From Archilochus colubris (Eukaryota > Chordata > Aves > Apodiformes > Trochilidae): a DNA stretch of 64,000 bases. Under the pieces are notes generated by a model that saw only the letters and a program-made list of their open reading frames with translations, made no database searches and had not been told where the DNA came from. Positions 24,671 through 64,000 of the stretch are shown here, piece by piece (within the stretch, counting starts at the first letter, position 1; every line of letters begins with the position of its first letter). The stretch is taken from positions 28,567,121 to 28,631,120 of the forward strand of contig CM041085.1 of assembly GCA_023079485.1 (NCBI GenBank). The letters run 5' to 3'. The position numbers were made by a program, and so were the translations under genes.

Positions 24671-27600
24671 GAGCTGGGCTAGAAGGAGCTCCTGAGCTCC
24701 TGTAGAGGCTGGTGCGCCATGGGTTGGACCTGGAGGAGCCCTGTGTGTTTCTCTCCATGTGTCCTTGTCATCTCCTGTCACATTGACTACGAGTTAAAAA
24801 AAAAGTGGAAAAAAAAAAAAAAGTGAAAGCTGGGAACAATCATCCCACCACCATTTCCAGACAGCAGATCCAGATGTTAAAACCCAGGTAAAGAGAGTGC
24901 AGGTTAGAGCAATTTAATAGTTGCACAAAGGCCTTAGCCAATGATTGATCCATATATTCTGTAGCGCCCTTCCAGCCTGAGTTTTGTCACCCCAGCACCA
25001 CAACCTCTGCCTGTACCAGGGGACAGAAGCTTTTCTGCACTTTGTGCAGTCAGGCTGAAGGTCGTCTGCCTCTGACGCTGGATTTTGGGATGCTCTGGAA
25101 GGTAAATCAAATCATCCAGCTCCTGAAGAGTTTGCAGCCAGCAAGAAATCATTGTTCGTAGTGTAAGTGGGTGAATAACTCCATGAGTGTACAGCCATAC
25201 AGCTGTCAAAGTTTTATGGGTGGAAAAAGAAGCAAACAAAACACACAAATGCTTTAAGCGCTTAACACACTTTGCCTGGACTAGATTAGAAACTGTACGA
25301 CTAGCAGTAGTGCTGCCAAGTTTGCAGGGAGGTAATAACTTCTAAGAGGAACAGACCTGGTAACCTCCTCAGGCAAGACCACAGCCAGAAGAATGTACCT
25401 CGCTGTAGCTGAAGATAAAATGAGCTAATGAATTTAGCTTGAAAGTCTCTTGTCCAAAAGAATATGGACATGAGATGTACATACACATTAAACATGTGTA
25501 TGTTTTCTTTCTTAAGCCACATTTAAGGGAAAAAAAAATATCTCAGCTGATGGTCCACTGGTCAATATTTGGGCTCTGTGTGCACAAGGTATGTGTGCTG
25601 GGAGGCTAGCATATGCTAGGCTGATAAATACACATGAGCTGCTTGAGATACAGAATGAGCTGTGCCTGAGCTTAAGTTATAGAGGTCAGAATGTTATGTT
25701 CACAGTGTAGCGTGGCCATGCATCTAAGTGCTTTTAAGTGAGCAGTTTTATTGATATTTAAAGAAAACTCTCTTTACTGAAAAGACACTATGGAAGAGAA
25801 GAGCTGAGGAGGTTATACTTGCTCACTGTAAAGGTTGGTTATTTATGCTTACATGCTCATCTTTTGAAGAGGTGCAGAAATGTCAAATGTGTAACTCAAA
25901 GCTTTTTTCTCATTTTTTACCTCTCTTTGACAGATGTCAACCACCTCCACACTGTTAAAGCCAGGAGCCCTTTGTAGTCACTTTTCCCTGCAGGATAAGA
26001 ACTCTCAGGAGATCCTGCTGTCTCAAGAACTGATGATAAAATCCAGCACAATGAAGAAATCCCTCTGTATATTAAAAGATATCAATAAGAGACAAAACCC
26101 AGGCTATTAAAAAATAATGCCTCTGTATTCAGTACTAATGCACAGGAGAAACGAAGGAAGCAATGTGAGAGGCCTAGGGAGTAAATATTAAGAAAGAAAA
26201 ATTACAAGAGAACAACTTCCCCTGCACCGTGTTATGAGATACGCTGGTAAAACATGTATGTGTGTATTTTTTTGGTGGTTATAGAATATCTGTATCAAAT
26301 AACTTCTTGTTACAAGTATCTCTGCCCTAACTGCATGTAAATTGTATAGTGCTAGTTCTGCTGTTGAAACCTTGAACTTAAATCTCAACATTTCTCAGAT
26401 ACTGTATTTCATTCTGTAGAGAGCTTCATCATTCATATTAAAAAAAATAATCTTCTGTAAGTTCATTGTCAGATTTAGTGGTGATACGACCAGTGGAACA
26501 TTTTATTTTAGAATCCTCTTAAAGAAAATGAGGTTTAATAATTGACTTTGCATATTTATTATTTTTTTTTAAATATATAATCTGAAAACATGCTATATGT
26601 TGTTATTTTTCTTTGTTCTTCTCAGTTGCAGATGTAAATGTAGAACTGATAAGTTCTACATCATGGAGTGCCATAACTTTTTTTCTAGCATGTGTTGTTA
26701 ACAGTTTTTCATGTTAGATAACCATCTATCTTTCTATTTGCATGGTAATATATAAACCTCCTTTTAGAAAATATTACACAGTGTAGCTAAAGTCAGAATT
26801 TTTGTCCTTCAGGAGTCTCTTTGCAGACCTAGATAAACATTGCAGAGATGCCTGAGTCATCAGGGATTTTCTTTGCTAGCTAGGCAATTCCACCCCATCA
26901 CCCTTTTAATGTAAATAACTATCCTTAATTAATGGAAATACAATATATACTAAGTAATGACAGACTAAGTAAATTAACAAATGCAGGGTGAGACACTATA
27001 GCTCTAAAAGCACTGAAGATCTCAGTCCTTCATCTCATTAGTTTAGGCTGGTTAAAAACTATGTGAAGTATAAACCTACAGTTTTTTACTCTGTATAGCA
27101 GCATGGAAATTAAATACATTTTAGACTTTTGTTAGAAGTAGCTGGAAGAACAAATCAAGTCATTCAGGCATGTGAGTAGCTGGGTTTGGAATGCAGTCCC
27201 TAACAGCTGCCTCCTGTACCCACAGCTGCTGACGGTCACAGAAAGGAAGGTCAGATATTGGAACCCCCAGTTTCTGACAGTCCACAAATAAACAACTGAG
27301 GGTGAAATTAACAGTGAAGACAATATTAATCCTCCTCCATTCCTGCTGTCTTGGGGATCTGAAAGGTAAATGTAATTAAATAAAAACTGAATTTATCAGG
27401 CTGCACATGGAAAATTGTCTTTGTCTTCCCTTGTTCCCTCTACCCATTAAAATCTCTTTTTATTTCCTTTTTCTTTATACCAACCACCAATGAAATGACA
27501 ACTTCTCCTACCTTGGTTTAATTATTCCTTTCTTTGGAATGACCCAAATGTAAAAAGAGTGATGCAGAAGAGACATAGGATACTTTTCTTTCACCTGTCT

Positions 27601-28830
27601 TCATGTTCTGCATTCTGTTCTCCAAATGGCCCCATGTGTTCTCCATTTCCTCCCTCAGTACTTTTCACTCTTGCTCCTTCAGGCTTAATTATCCTTTAAA
27701 AAAATCTTTGGGAGGGAAAGAAATTTGGCTTTGGAAGTGTAAGATTTCATAGTGAGAAGCCAGAAGGGAGGAGAACCCCAGAAATTTCACAGATTATCCT
27801 GAGGAAAATTAAACTTGTGGGTGGTGTGGGGTCACATTCTAGATCTACATAATTCCACTCTGCTAAAAGGGTGGTACCTTTGCCTTTTCAGTTTACTGTT
27901 GCTTCTCGTGCCATTTTCTCCTGTCTCCACCTGCAGTTACTTGTTCATGACAGAAAGTAAGCTTTTTGCAGCAGCAAAACAACTCTTCCTTTTAAACAGG
28001 AAGGAACAGAGATGAGAAGGATTTATTTTTTTCTTTGCTATTAAACAACATTGAACAGTCGCTTCAGAACATGAATGAAGCAAAATGCCACGTGTTAAAA
28101 CAGTGGTTGAAAGAAGCCTACCCCCTGTAAGGGCTGAATCTTTTTCAGGTCGAAATGTTAGTTTTAAATAACAGCTACACTCGATTCTTTATTACTAAAA
28201 GGTATTTTCATGTAATTTGTAAAATAAGAGGTGTACCCTGCATTGCACTGTAAAAGTGTTGTATAGGAATCATTAATATGGAAGATAAGCATATGCTTTT
28301 GCTAAAATATTTTTATAAGTAAAGAAATCTTTTTTCTGGATGTATCCTGGCCAAAAAAATAATGGTGTCATAGTAGCAACGTATGGAGCACTGTTCACTG
28401 ATTTTTTGTGTAAAACAGCAAAAACAGATGGAAGTGCAGAGACTCTTAAGCATGAGGATGAATTTTTCTTCTGCATCCTTCCTTTTGTGTAGTTGAAAAT
28501 GTGGTTTTTCTGAACAGGTTGTTTTCATGTGTTTCCTTTTTCTTATTCCTTCCCCAAAAGTTTTAAATTCCTAATTGCCTAAAATCCTAATCGTCTGCTT
28601 TCTCCTAAATAACAGTGCAGTTTTAGAGTTTCAAATATTGCACCTTTTTTGATGGTACTAGTCTGAATTCTTTATATAGAGTACCTGTGATCGACTCAGC
28701 ACAAAAATGTAGGATTTTCTTTCAAAACCGAAAACCTCTTGTAGGAACACTACCAGCAGCAGCTCAAACTTGTTCAGGATTCACTCAGGACATGCTAAGT
28801 GCACATCTCATGAGCACATCTTCTCCAAAG
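24671..28830. other. Intergenic, no gene seen
   Basis: AT-rich sequence between the CpG island and a CR1 scrap. A-runs near 24797-24825 flank the island. No exon, RNA gene or repeat was recognised. If the CpG island is a plus-strand promoter, its transcript would run through here, but I found no coding exon to support one. Confidence 0.5.
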
Positions 28831-28897
28831 GCTTGAGGGTTGGACTAGATGATCTCTGAGGTCCCTTCCAACCCGGCTAATTCTATGATTCTATGAG
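28831..28897 (+). repeat. Short CR1 3' fragment
   Basis: About 67 bases matching the extreme 3' end of CR1: ggttggactagatgatctct, ggtcccttccaacccggc and then the terminal repeat attctatgattctatga. The copy is well preserved but severely 5'-truncated. Confidence 0.9.
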
Positions 28898-29670
28898 GCT
28901 TGTGGGAGAGGTGAAATCATATCTAGACAACAGAGTGAACTGAAGTTCTTACATGCTGCCTTTCTTCTGATAAATGTGTTGCAATACTAACCAGGGATCT
29001 AGATCATTTACTCCTAATGACAAAGCATAAAATCACATTCAGGTAGAAAACCTTATTATTAACCTTCCCCTGCCACTCTTCCAGTTACCCAGCCAGTTCT
29101 TGGCCTGACTGGAAAAGTGGCAGCAATGTTACATGCAGATGGACATGGTTTGGCTGGCTAGCTAGCTGGGTGTTTTTTTTTTTCCTCACCACATTGTCTA
29201 ACAAGGCTCCAAGCAGTTCAGAAGGATACTATAGTGGTGCCTCTGACAGCTCTCAGCATTTTGCCACAGCTGTAGTTTCCCCCAGAGGACTCGGGGTCTG
29301 AATGCTGAAAAGGAAAACAGATGTCCTTTCTTGTCCTTAATAAGAAAGGGATGAGTATCACTCAGCAGAAGGTTTATTTAACAGCTTGCTTGTATCTATG
29401 GGGGTAACACCAAGCAGCGAACTGTTAGCAAGAGGTAAGTTTAGTAGGGGTTACTGCTTCCACACTGCTCAGTATCAGGTTGTAAAAGATCATCCCTGAA
29501 ATGCACCTCCTGTGATGAAGAGGTACAGGTGTGTTATAATTCACCAGGTATTTCCAAATGCATCAACAGGCAAGAGAAAGCAAGCCCTGCAGCATGTGGT
29601 GTGGGAGTGATTACTGAATTAGAAAAGCTAGCAGGAGAAATTACTTTTCATGACGCTAGGGAGTCACGTT

Positions 29671-30195
29671 TCAAACCTGGCTTATGATGGTATATATTTT
29701 ACCTGTCTCTGAAATTCTCTTACATGTATTAATGCTATAGCAATCTATATGAACGAGATGGGCAGTGTGCCAAAGGGGCTTGTAATTTTCAAGTACCTCC
29801 GTACTGTTATTGGAGAGAAGAGGAGGATATCCACTAACAGTGTAATTAGGTGGCAATTCCAGGGAAATTGATGATTATTAGCTTTTTATGATCACACTAA
29901 CAAAATCAATGATCCAAGAGGAAATAGCAAAAATTAGTGCTCGAACAATATTCAGCAACAAGGTATCACCAGGTGAGAGTGGATGTATCTGAAACCAGAT
30001 AATTCCTGGAAGTGAAATGGCCATCTCCCACCAATTATAACAATGGATGTGCTCTATTAAAGCCTGATCCACTTTAATGGGGGTCTCCCAGGATGAGAGG
30101 CCATGTAAGTATGCAATGACACATACAGTATCAAGAAGTGGGTGGGTGTTTATTCTAAATACCCACATCACTGGGGTATTTGCACCTTTAACCAA
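29671..30195 (-). other. Two same-frame ORFs, unidentified
   Basis: Minus-strand open frames 29878-30195 (105 codons) and 29671-29856 (61 codons) lie in one frame, separated by tandem TAA codons and a few sense codons. The first is Trp-rich and ends in a hydrophobic stretch that could span a membrane (IVRALIFAISSWIIDFVSVI). The second has Asn-X-Thr/Ser sequons (NYT, NNS, NST). I do not recognise a family. They may be chance frames, since similar lengths occur by chance elsewhere in this window, or a decayed coding remnant such as a glycoprotein. They lie just downstream of the probable ARID1B 3' end. Confidence 0.2.
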
Positions 30196-30618
30196 CAGAG
30201 AGAATTACAGGTAGTGAATACAGATCCATTTCTTCAAGTTGGTTATTGCTTTAACAGAATCTTTTATCACTTATTTCTAACATCCATCTTCAGTCTCCTG
30301 AAAACACAGCACGGAGACTGGATACCTGCATAGTCAGAACTATCATTTGCTTGCCATGTCTTTCCCTCTGAGGCTCCGTGGTTTTTATAAATAATTAAAA
30401 ACACTTCTCTGTGATGCGAGAAGGCTTTTCTATAAGGACAGCGATTTGCTGCAATACAATAGTGTAATATTTTTTGAAGGTCATAATAATAAAGTAGGAG
30501 AAAGAGAATAATAATTATTGCTCTTTCTTGTAATTAGTTTGCTTTCCGATATCCCACACGGCAACTAGAACATTATTCAAGAACACCCATCACAGTGCTT
30601 AACAAGATTTAATGTACA

Positions 30619-30624
30619 TTTATT
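30619..30624 (-). terminator. Candidate distal poly(A) signal of ARID1B
   Basis: AATAAA on the minus strand, 1.37 kb after the stop codon. It has a downstream G/T-rich element within about 30 bases, the arrangement expected of a genuine polyadenylation site. Earlier AATAAA copies sit inside A-rich runs and are weaker candidates. Confidence 0.45.
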
Positions 30625-31993
30625 CTTAACATGTGGAACATATAAAGATTTTATACTGAATAAATGAAAGTCATTAAGCCAGAGGAAAAGGAGGAATTTA
30701 CATCAAGTTTTTTCTTTTTTAACTACATTATCTTGAAATACAAATGCAGATTCTTGTCACTGAAAAATCTTTGAAGTTGTGTTTCTTCCTTTTTTTTTTT
30801 TCCTGTATATATTTTTTTGTCTGTAGACTGGTAACCATTTTCTTAAATCAATCCATACGTAACCATTTCCACACCTTGATTTATAAAGCAAATTGTGATC
30901 GGCTGCTCTCCCGAAATAGAGCATGACTTTATACATACAGAAACTTGTACATTACCCTCAGTTGTTGGTTTTCTGTGTTGGGTTTTTTCTTTTCTCTTTT
31001 TTTTTATTTTTTATTTTTTTTGGAGATATGGCCCAAATGAAAGAAAAAAATAATTCTACTATCACTTTGTAGATACCACATCATGAAAAAGAAACTAAAA
31101 ACTTTGTACTAAAAAAAAAAAAATGAGGGTATGTTTAATGTACAACTTCTATATACATCACGGCCCTTAGGCAATAAAAAAATATTTTAAAAAATGATTA
31201 AAGGAATTGTGAAGAACTGTCATTGCAGAAGGTCAAAAAAAAAAAAACAAAACCACAACAGATGTAGACAAGACAGTTCTGGTGAGGAAGCAATTGATGT
31301 TTATCATCAGGTTTTGTTTAAAAATCTCTAACTTGACTTTTTTGTTTTGTTTTGCTCCTGGCCTAATGTAACCATTTCTCCTGAGGAGAAACCAGTATAA
31401 TTTTGTATTTTTACTACTGACTGACACCCTCCTTTGATCCCCTACACCTACATCACTAGAATCTTCTATTGCACAGAGCTTTGGGTGATGGTATACAAGT
31501 TTTTTTTTATTTTTTCCTTATTTGAAAAAATAAAACACACAGGAACTTGGTATGTTGGTTATTTTCACCTTTTTGTTTCAAAGTGGTGAGACTTTTTTTC
31601 CATCATACAATGGTTTGCCATAACATTTTTTTTTTTAAAAAGTCACTAGTTCGCTTCCCAAAAAATATGCAATACAAACATGGAAAAGAACATTGAAAAG
31701 GATAATCTATGGAAAAAAAAAGTGTGACCTTTGAATGTACTAGACAGCAACTTTGGTTAAAAAAAATAAAATAAAAAGATGTACTTATACACATAGACAG
31801 CAAATATTAATTTCATAACTGTTCAAATTAATAATTTCTTTAATTCCCAATTGGTAAGTAGTGAATGGGGCAGAGGAGCAAAGATTCTTTTTTTTTTTTC
31901 CTTCTTCCTACGTTGGATAAACAAGAACAGAAAACAGCCAGTTATATGTGACCCTCTAATCTCCACTCACACGTGCTTGGCTTCTCACTTATG
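30619..31993 (-). other. ARID1B: ARID1B 3' untranslated region (probable extent)
   Basis: AT-rich sequence after the ARID1B stop, with long T and A runs and no repeat insertion. Candidate AATAAA signals on the minus strand lie at 31506-31511, 31010-31015, 31003-31008 and 30619-30624. The last is followed by a G/T-rich stretch (tgtgatgggtgttcttg), which fits a cleavage site near 30595-30605. Several shorter 3' ends are possible. The extent is inferred from these signals, not from transcripts. Confidence 0.55.
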
Positions 31994-60265
<28,272 letters not shown>

Positions 60266-63200
60266 CTAAATTGCAAGAAGACAAAAAAGAGTTGGGGGAA
60301 GGGTGGGAGGGGGAGGGAAAAGAAAGTAAGAAACTCACAACATTGAAAAAGAGAAGATGTCAAACAAACTAAAGCTATCACACAACAGCCAGGAATGAAG
60401 GCTACTAGTTCAGGCAGAAACAGTACATTCTGTCCATATACGGAAAATTCAGCTTTTTAAAATATATAGGGGCCCAAACTCCCCATTTTCATATTTCTTT
60501 CACTGATCTTAACTTTGGATCCCAGAAGGCAAGTTTCTGATGTTGCCTCATGTCATTTTAAGAAGAGGTAACTTTCACACAGTGCTTTTCATCTGTTTAT
60601 CTCAAAGTACTTAGTAAGCAATAATTTGAGTAAAATTAAAACCAAGTTTGTCACACACAAGTTTACATAATCCTAAAACCAAACCAAATCTCTCTCCTCT
60701 TTACCCCCTGAGAGGGGCTAGAAAACCTGAAAGCGTTCCTCCAGAAAATGGAAATGTACAAAAGTAGCCTAAAGCATGACTCATGGCAAACTAGTGCACT
60801 GAGAAGTAGTACTCTCTTTAGAGAGTCACAAATGCTTTACTACTTCTTCGTACCACATCTGGCCAAAAAGCAAGGGGAGCAATAGTGCCTACAGTACATG
60901 GAGATTAGTGACAATACACTGTGAACTGCCTATTACTAGCCTGAACTAATAATGCTTGTGAGTAGCTAATACTCTCTTCCCTTAAAAAGGAGAGATAGCT
61001 GTCCCACCTGCCTACCTTGTCCTACACCTTGCAAAGAGAATGTGTATCACAACCTGGGGAAAAGCAGGGATGCAGAGCAATTGGAGCTGAACCACCACCA
61101 GGAAAAGTGGAAGAGCTGGCAAGAACAAAATTCCTTCTCATGTGGCAGAAATGCAGGAGTGAACTTGCTTTCCTGCTGCTACTTGGGCTTTACAGCTACT
61201 GAAAGCTCGTTATCTTGATGCCCTTTTCTTCTCTACATGGAGATGGCAGAAAGCACTGAGGCTGCTATACAAGCTATAGCTTCTCACCATTATCTTTTTT
61301 GTGCAATATAACCCTGTGAGCTGGACTCTGTGCCACATGTGGATGGACTAGACTCTCAGCTGCCTCTGACAGCACAGAGTGGCTGTTGCTCCTGTTACCC
61401 TCCTGTTTGGAGGTGAAGTGATTTTCTCAGCAGTGGAAGATGGGAGTTATTCAGAACTGAATACAAGAGGAAAAGATTGATATAAAGCTTTGGGAAAGAA
61501 GCCAAATATAGGAAGGGAAACATATCCTTTATGCCTGTATAGTAAATCCTAAATGTCATTGTTGATCGCAGTAGACGCTTGTTGAAACTCATCTAGTCAA
61601 TCATTCTTTCCCTCCTTTGTTTTTTCCTTACACTGAACAGCAGACAGCACCATTCTAAAGGAAAGAGGATTTTATTTCTAGCTGAATATTTCTACAGAAG
61701 ACCTCAGCTGCACCTCAGGGATGCTGTAAGAATCAGCCACCTCATCCATGCACCCACATAGGGCTGTTGAGGAGTGGCACTCGACACTATGAAAGATGCA
61801 GTGGGGTAGCATTCAACTACCAATGATTTTAAAAGCATTGCCACCATTCATCTTGCACGTTAGCCTGAAAAATGTGTCTCTGTATCTCTCTCCAGCCATT
61901 AGCTAGAACTTGGCAACGCTGGAGGAGAGTCAGGACAAAAAAGATGTGAAACCAAGGGGGGCGACCCAGCAGTTCCATGAGCTATTGCTGTTCTTTCCAG
62001 TGAACAGATACTAATTTTTAATAAATTGCCTCCTGTAAAATTTTCTGCCTTGCTTCCTGATACTGTAATTTATTCAGAGTAGTCCTTCCTGCAGACAGAT
62101 ATTATTACCTTTCTTACTTAGAAATGAGGTACACTCCTGAATTTACTTGAGCCAGCTGCAGTTGTGTTACTCCTCTTACTAAAGTCAGAGTCAAGGCTGA
62201 ATTTGTTTTGCTAATACTAAGTGCCTGTCAGGAAAGTACTTTGACATAAGCTCCACAGATTATGCAAGGAAAGCACAAAGTGATCCTGTAATGGCAACCG
62301 AGGTACTCAAAGCATCACTCACTATGTATCTGAGTGTTTAAGAAAATCACTTTGATTTTTTTTTAACACATATACTTTGTCAGAGATCTTTTGGGGGGAG
62401 TGGGTGAAAGCAGGGAAATAGTCAAGTCATACCACTATAGTTTGATTTTGTAGTGGGAACAGATTTATGATTACATAGGCTTTAACAGTTGACTAAACTG
62501 GAGCTACTCCACTACCAAGTGCAGTTAAGAACAAAGTTACCCTATGTCCTGGTTTGGACCAGGATAAAGGTGGTTTTCTGTTTCTGTACTTTTGCTTTTA
62601 GCTAAGTCCCTTGTAAGTAGCTGCACTTGTGAAACTAACAGCAAGTTTCTCAGTGTCTGTTTCTAGGACTGATAATACTTGATGTTTATAGTTACTGCTA
62701 GAGACTGGTATGCAAGGCCAAGGACACTGCTCAGCTCTGCATGAAAACATTTTACCGTCCAGGAGGACACAGAGGTCCCACCTGAACCCTCCTTTAGGGA
62801 GGAACAGACAAGATAGATGCCAGAATTGACCAAACAGAGTATTCCATCCCATATACGTCACACTCAGTATAAATTTGAGGCATCACGGGGCCAGTTTCCT
62901 GCTTCCTTCTCGGCATCCTGGAAGGATCCGTCGTTCGCTGCCTGTGTCCTGATCCGTGCCAGCCCATATCTGTGTGTTCCTGCCTCCGGTTCCCGACTGC
63001 TGCCGACTCCAGGAGTCCAGCCTGGACTTTCCCAGGGCTGCCCTACAGCCTCGTGGTGACGTGAGAGTTATTGGGAAGGGGGAGGAATGTGGTTTCCATT
63101 TTCCTGTATATTTGTATATATTTAGTAATTTTACCTATTTATCATTACTGTTTCATTAAAGTTGTGTAGTTTAGTTTCCAACCCATAAGTCTCTCTCCCT

Positions 63201-64000
63201 TATTCTCTCTCCTTTCTCTATCAGGGAGAGAGAGATTAAAGAGAGCGTCTGTTATTCGGTTTAATTGCCGGGCAGTGTTAAACCGTGACACCCTACTGCT
63301 CACCAGCATTAATTTTTTAATCTGACACCTATGATGCCAGAGAATTCCAATAAAAACCAAGGTAGGAAATTTCAGCTTTTACCCATACAATTTTGTATCT
63401 TCTTATATTCTAACATATAAGGCAACAAAATAGTTTCTATTTCACTTTTATTGTAGTTCACGGTTGAGAATGTTCAGATTTACCAACTTTATGGTTTCAC
63501 TTCTAAATGGCAAGAATCTCTTTTTCAAATCAGATCCAGAGCAGAGTGGAAACCAGTTAAGAATTTTTCATTCTTGTTTTTTCTACTATACATTTCAAAT
63601 GATGCTGCTTTTCAGCAGTGTGGCAGCAGGCTCTGAAATGACAGTATAATCTGAAAACTTTTCACAGCTTACTGAAGGTAAGAAGTGTTTCTTACTGTGT
63701 GAGCTTTCAGGTTGTCATGCTTTGTAAAATGGGTGCAATTTTCTTCTAAAGTGAAATGTTAACTTTAGAAGAATGCACTGGAGGGAAGAATGTTATACCT
63801 CAAGAGTAAAGATCTTTTTCTATTCCCTCTTCACCTATTTTTATAAGTGTAAATATATAAAAATGACAGATGTGTGAAGCTACTCTACACACAAACAAAC
63901 TTCAGTTCCACATGGGCAGGTTCAGCTGGCAGCTTAAATTTGCCTATAGGTTAACCCTCAGAAATTACGAAACACTCATTAGTTGACTGTTAACTACAAT
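60266..64000 (-). other. ARID1B intron upstream of the ARID exon (runs off window)
   Basis: No further ARID1B exon could be recognised before the right edge. The region holds the solo LTR at 62545-63290. The remainder is ordinary intronic sequence. Confidence 0.7.
62545..63290 (+). mobile_element. Complete solo LTR (ERV, ERVL-like by 5-bp duplication)
   Basis: A 746-base LTR starting TGTCCTGGTTTGG and ending AACCGTGACA, giving TGTC/GACA terminal inverted repeats. It is flanked by identical CCCTA at 62540-62544 and 63291-63295. It has a TATA box (TATAAA at 62868-62873), a poly(A) signal (ATTAAA at 63155-63160) and a GA/CT-rich tract before its end. Orientation is plus, antisense to ARID1B. 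The 5-base duplication fits class III (ERVL) integration, but the family assignment is inference. Intact ends suggest a fairly young insertion. Confidence 0.88.

Noticed and set aside
24671..30600. Possible neighbouring gene TMEM242 convergent with ARID1B
   Set aside because: The gene lies next to ARID1B in vertebrates as I recall, but no segment here translates to its recognisable membrane-protein sequence.
60266..62544. Search for the next upstream ARID1B exon
   Set aside because: No minus-strand Pro/Gln/Ser/Met-rich frame with flanking splice sites was found, so the next exon is presumed to lie outside the window.

Overview
This is a vertebrate, almost certainly avian, nuclear genome window. 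The bird signature is CR1 LINE 3' ends carrying the characteristic terminal ATTCTATG-type repeats, together with endogenous retrovirus LTRs of the compact kind usual in birds. Protein-coding exons are short and far apart, with GT-AG introns. The CR1 family look fits a neoavian bird, but I cannot name a species.

The only real protein-coding gene I can support is ARID1B (BAF250B), the ARID subunit of the canonical BAF (SWI/SNF) chromatin remodeller. It lies on the minus strand and runs off the right edge. Ten consecutive exons are present, from the exon opening the ARID domain (60056-60265) to the stop codon at 31994-31996. Every junction is GT-AG and the phases agree across all nine introns, giving 3,726 coding bases (1,241 residues plus stop) without a frameshift. 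This is the C-terminal half of the protein: ARID domain, long Pro/Gln/Met/Ser-rich linker, and the BAF250_C/armadillo-like core-binding region. Counting back from the last exon of the 20-exon human gene, these would be exons 11-20. The 5' exons are not in the window.

The left half (1 to about 30.6 kb) lies downstream of ARID1B and has no recognisable host gene. It holds a decayed class II (betaretrovirus-like) endogenous retrovirus at about 7.3-9.7 kb: 5' LTR, lysine-type primer binding site and broken gag, with no pol or env. It also holds a small minus-strand solo LTR (13.2-13.5 kb), CR1 fragments (5.7-6.1 and 28.8 kb), and a strong CpG island at 24.05-24.67 kb with no assigned gene, which may be an unannotated promoter.

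The right half holds the ARID1B introns. Notable insertions are a longer CR1 copy with a reverse-transcriptase remnant (47.88-48.68 kb), a GC-rich patch (52.2-52.7 kb) and a complete solo LTR with a 5-bp target duplication (62.5-63.3 kb), antisense to the gene. Other structure consists of AT-rich hairpins, short tandem duplications and candidate conserved noncoding blocks. I found no operon, CRISPR array, tRNA, rRNA or new multi-gene system. The least explained items are the orphan CpG island and a pair of in-frame minus-strand ORFs at 29.7-30.2 kb.
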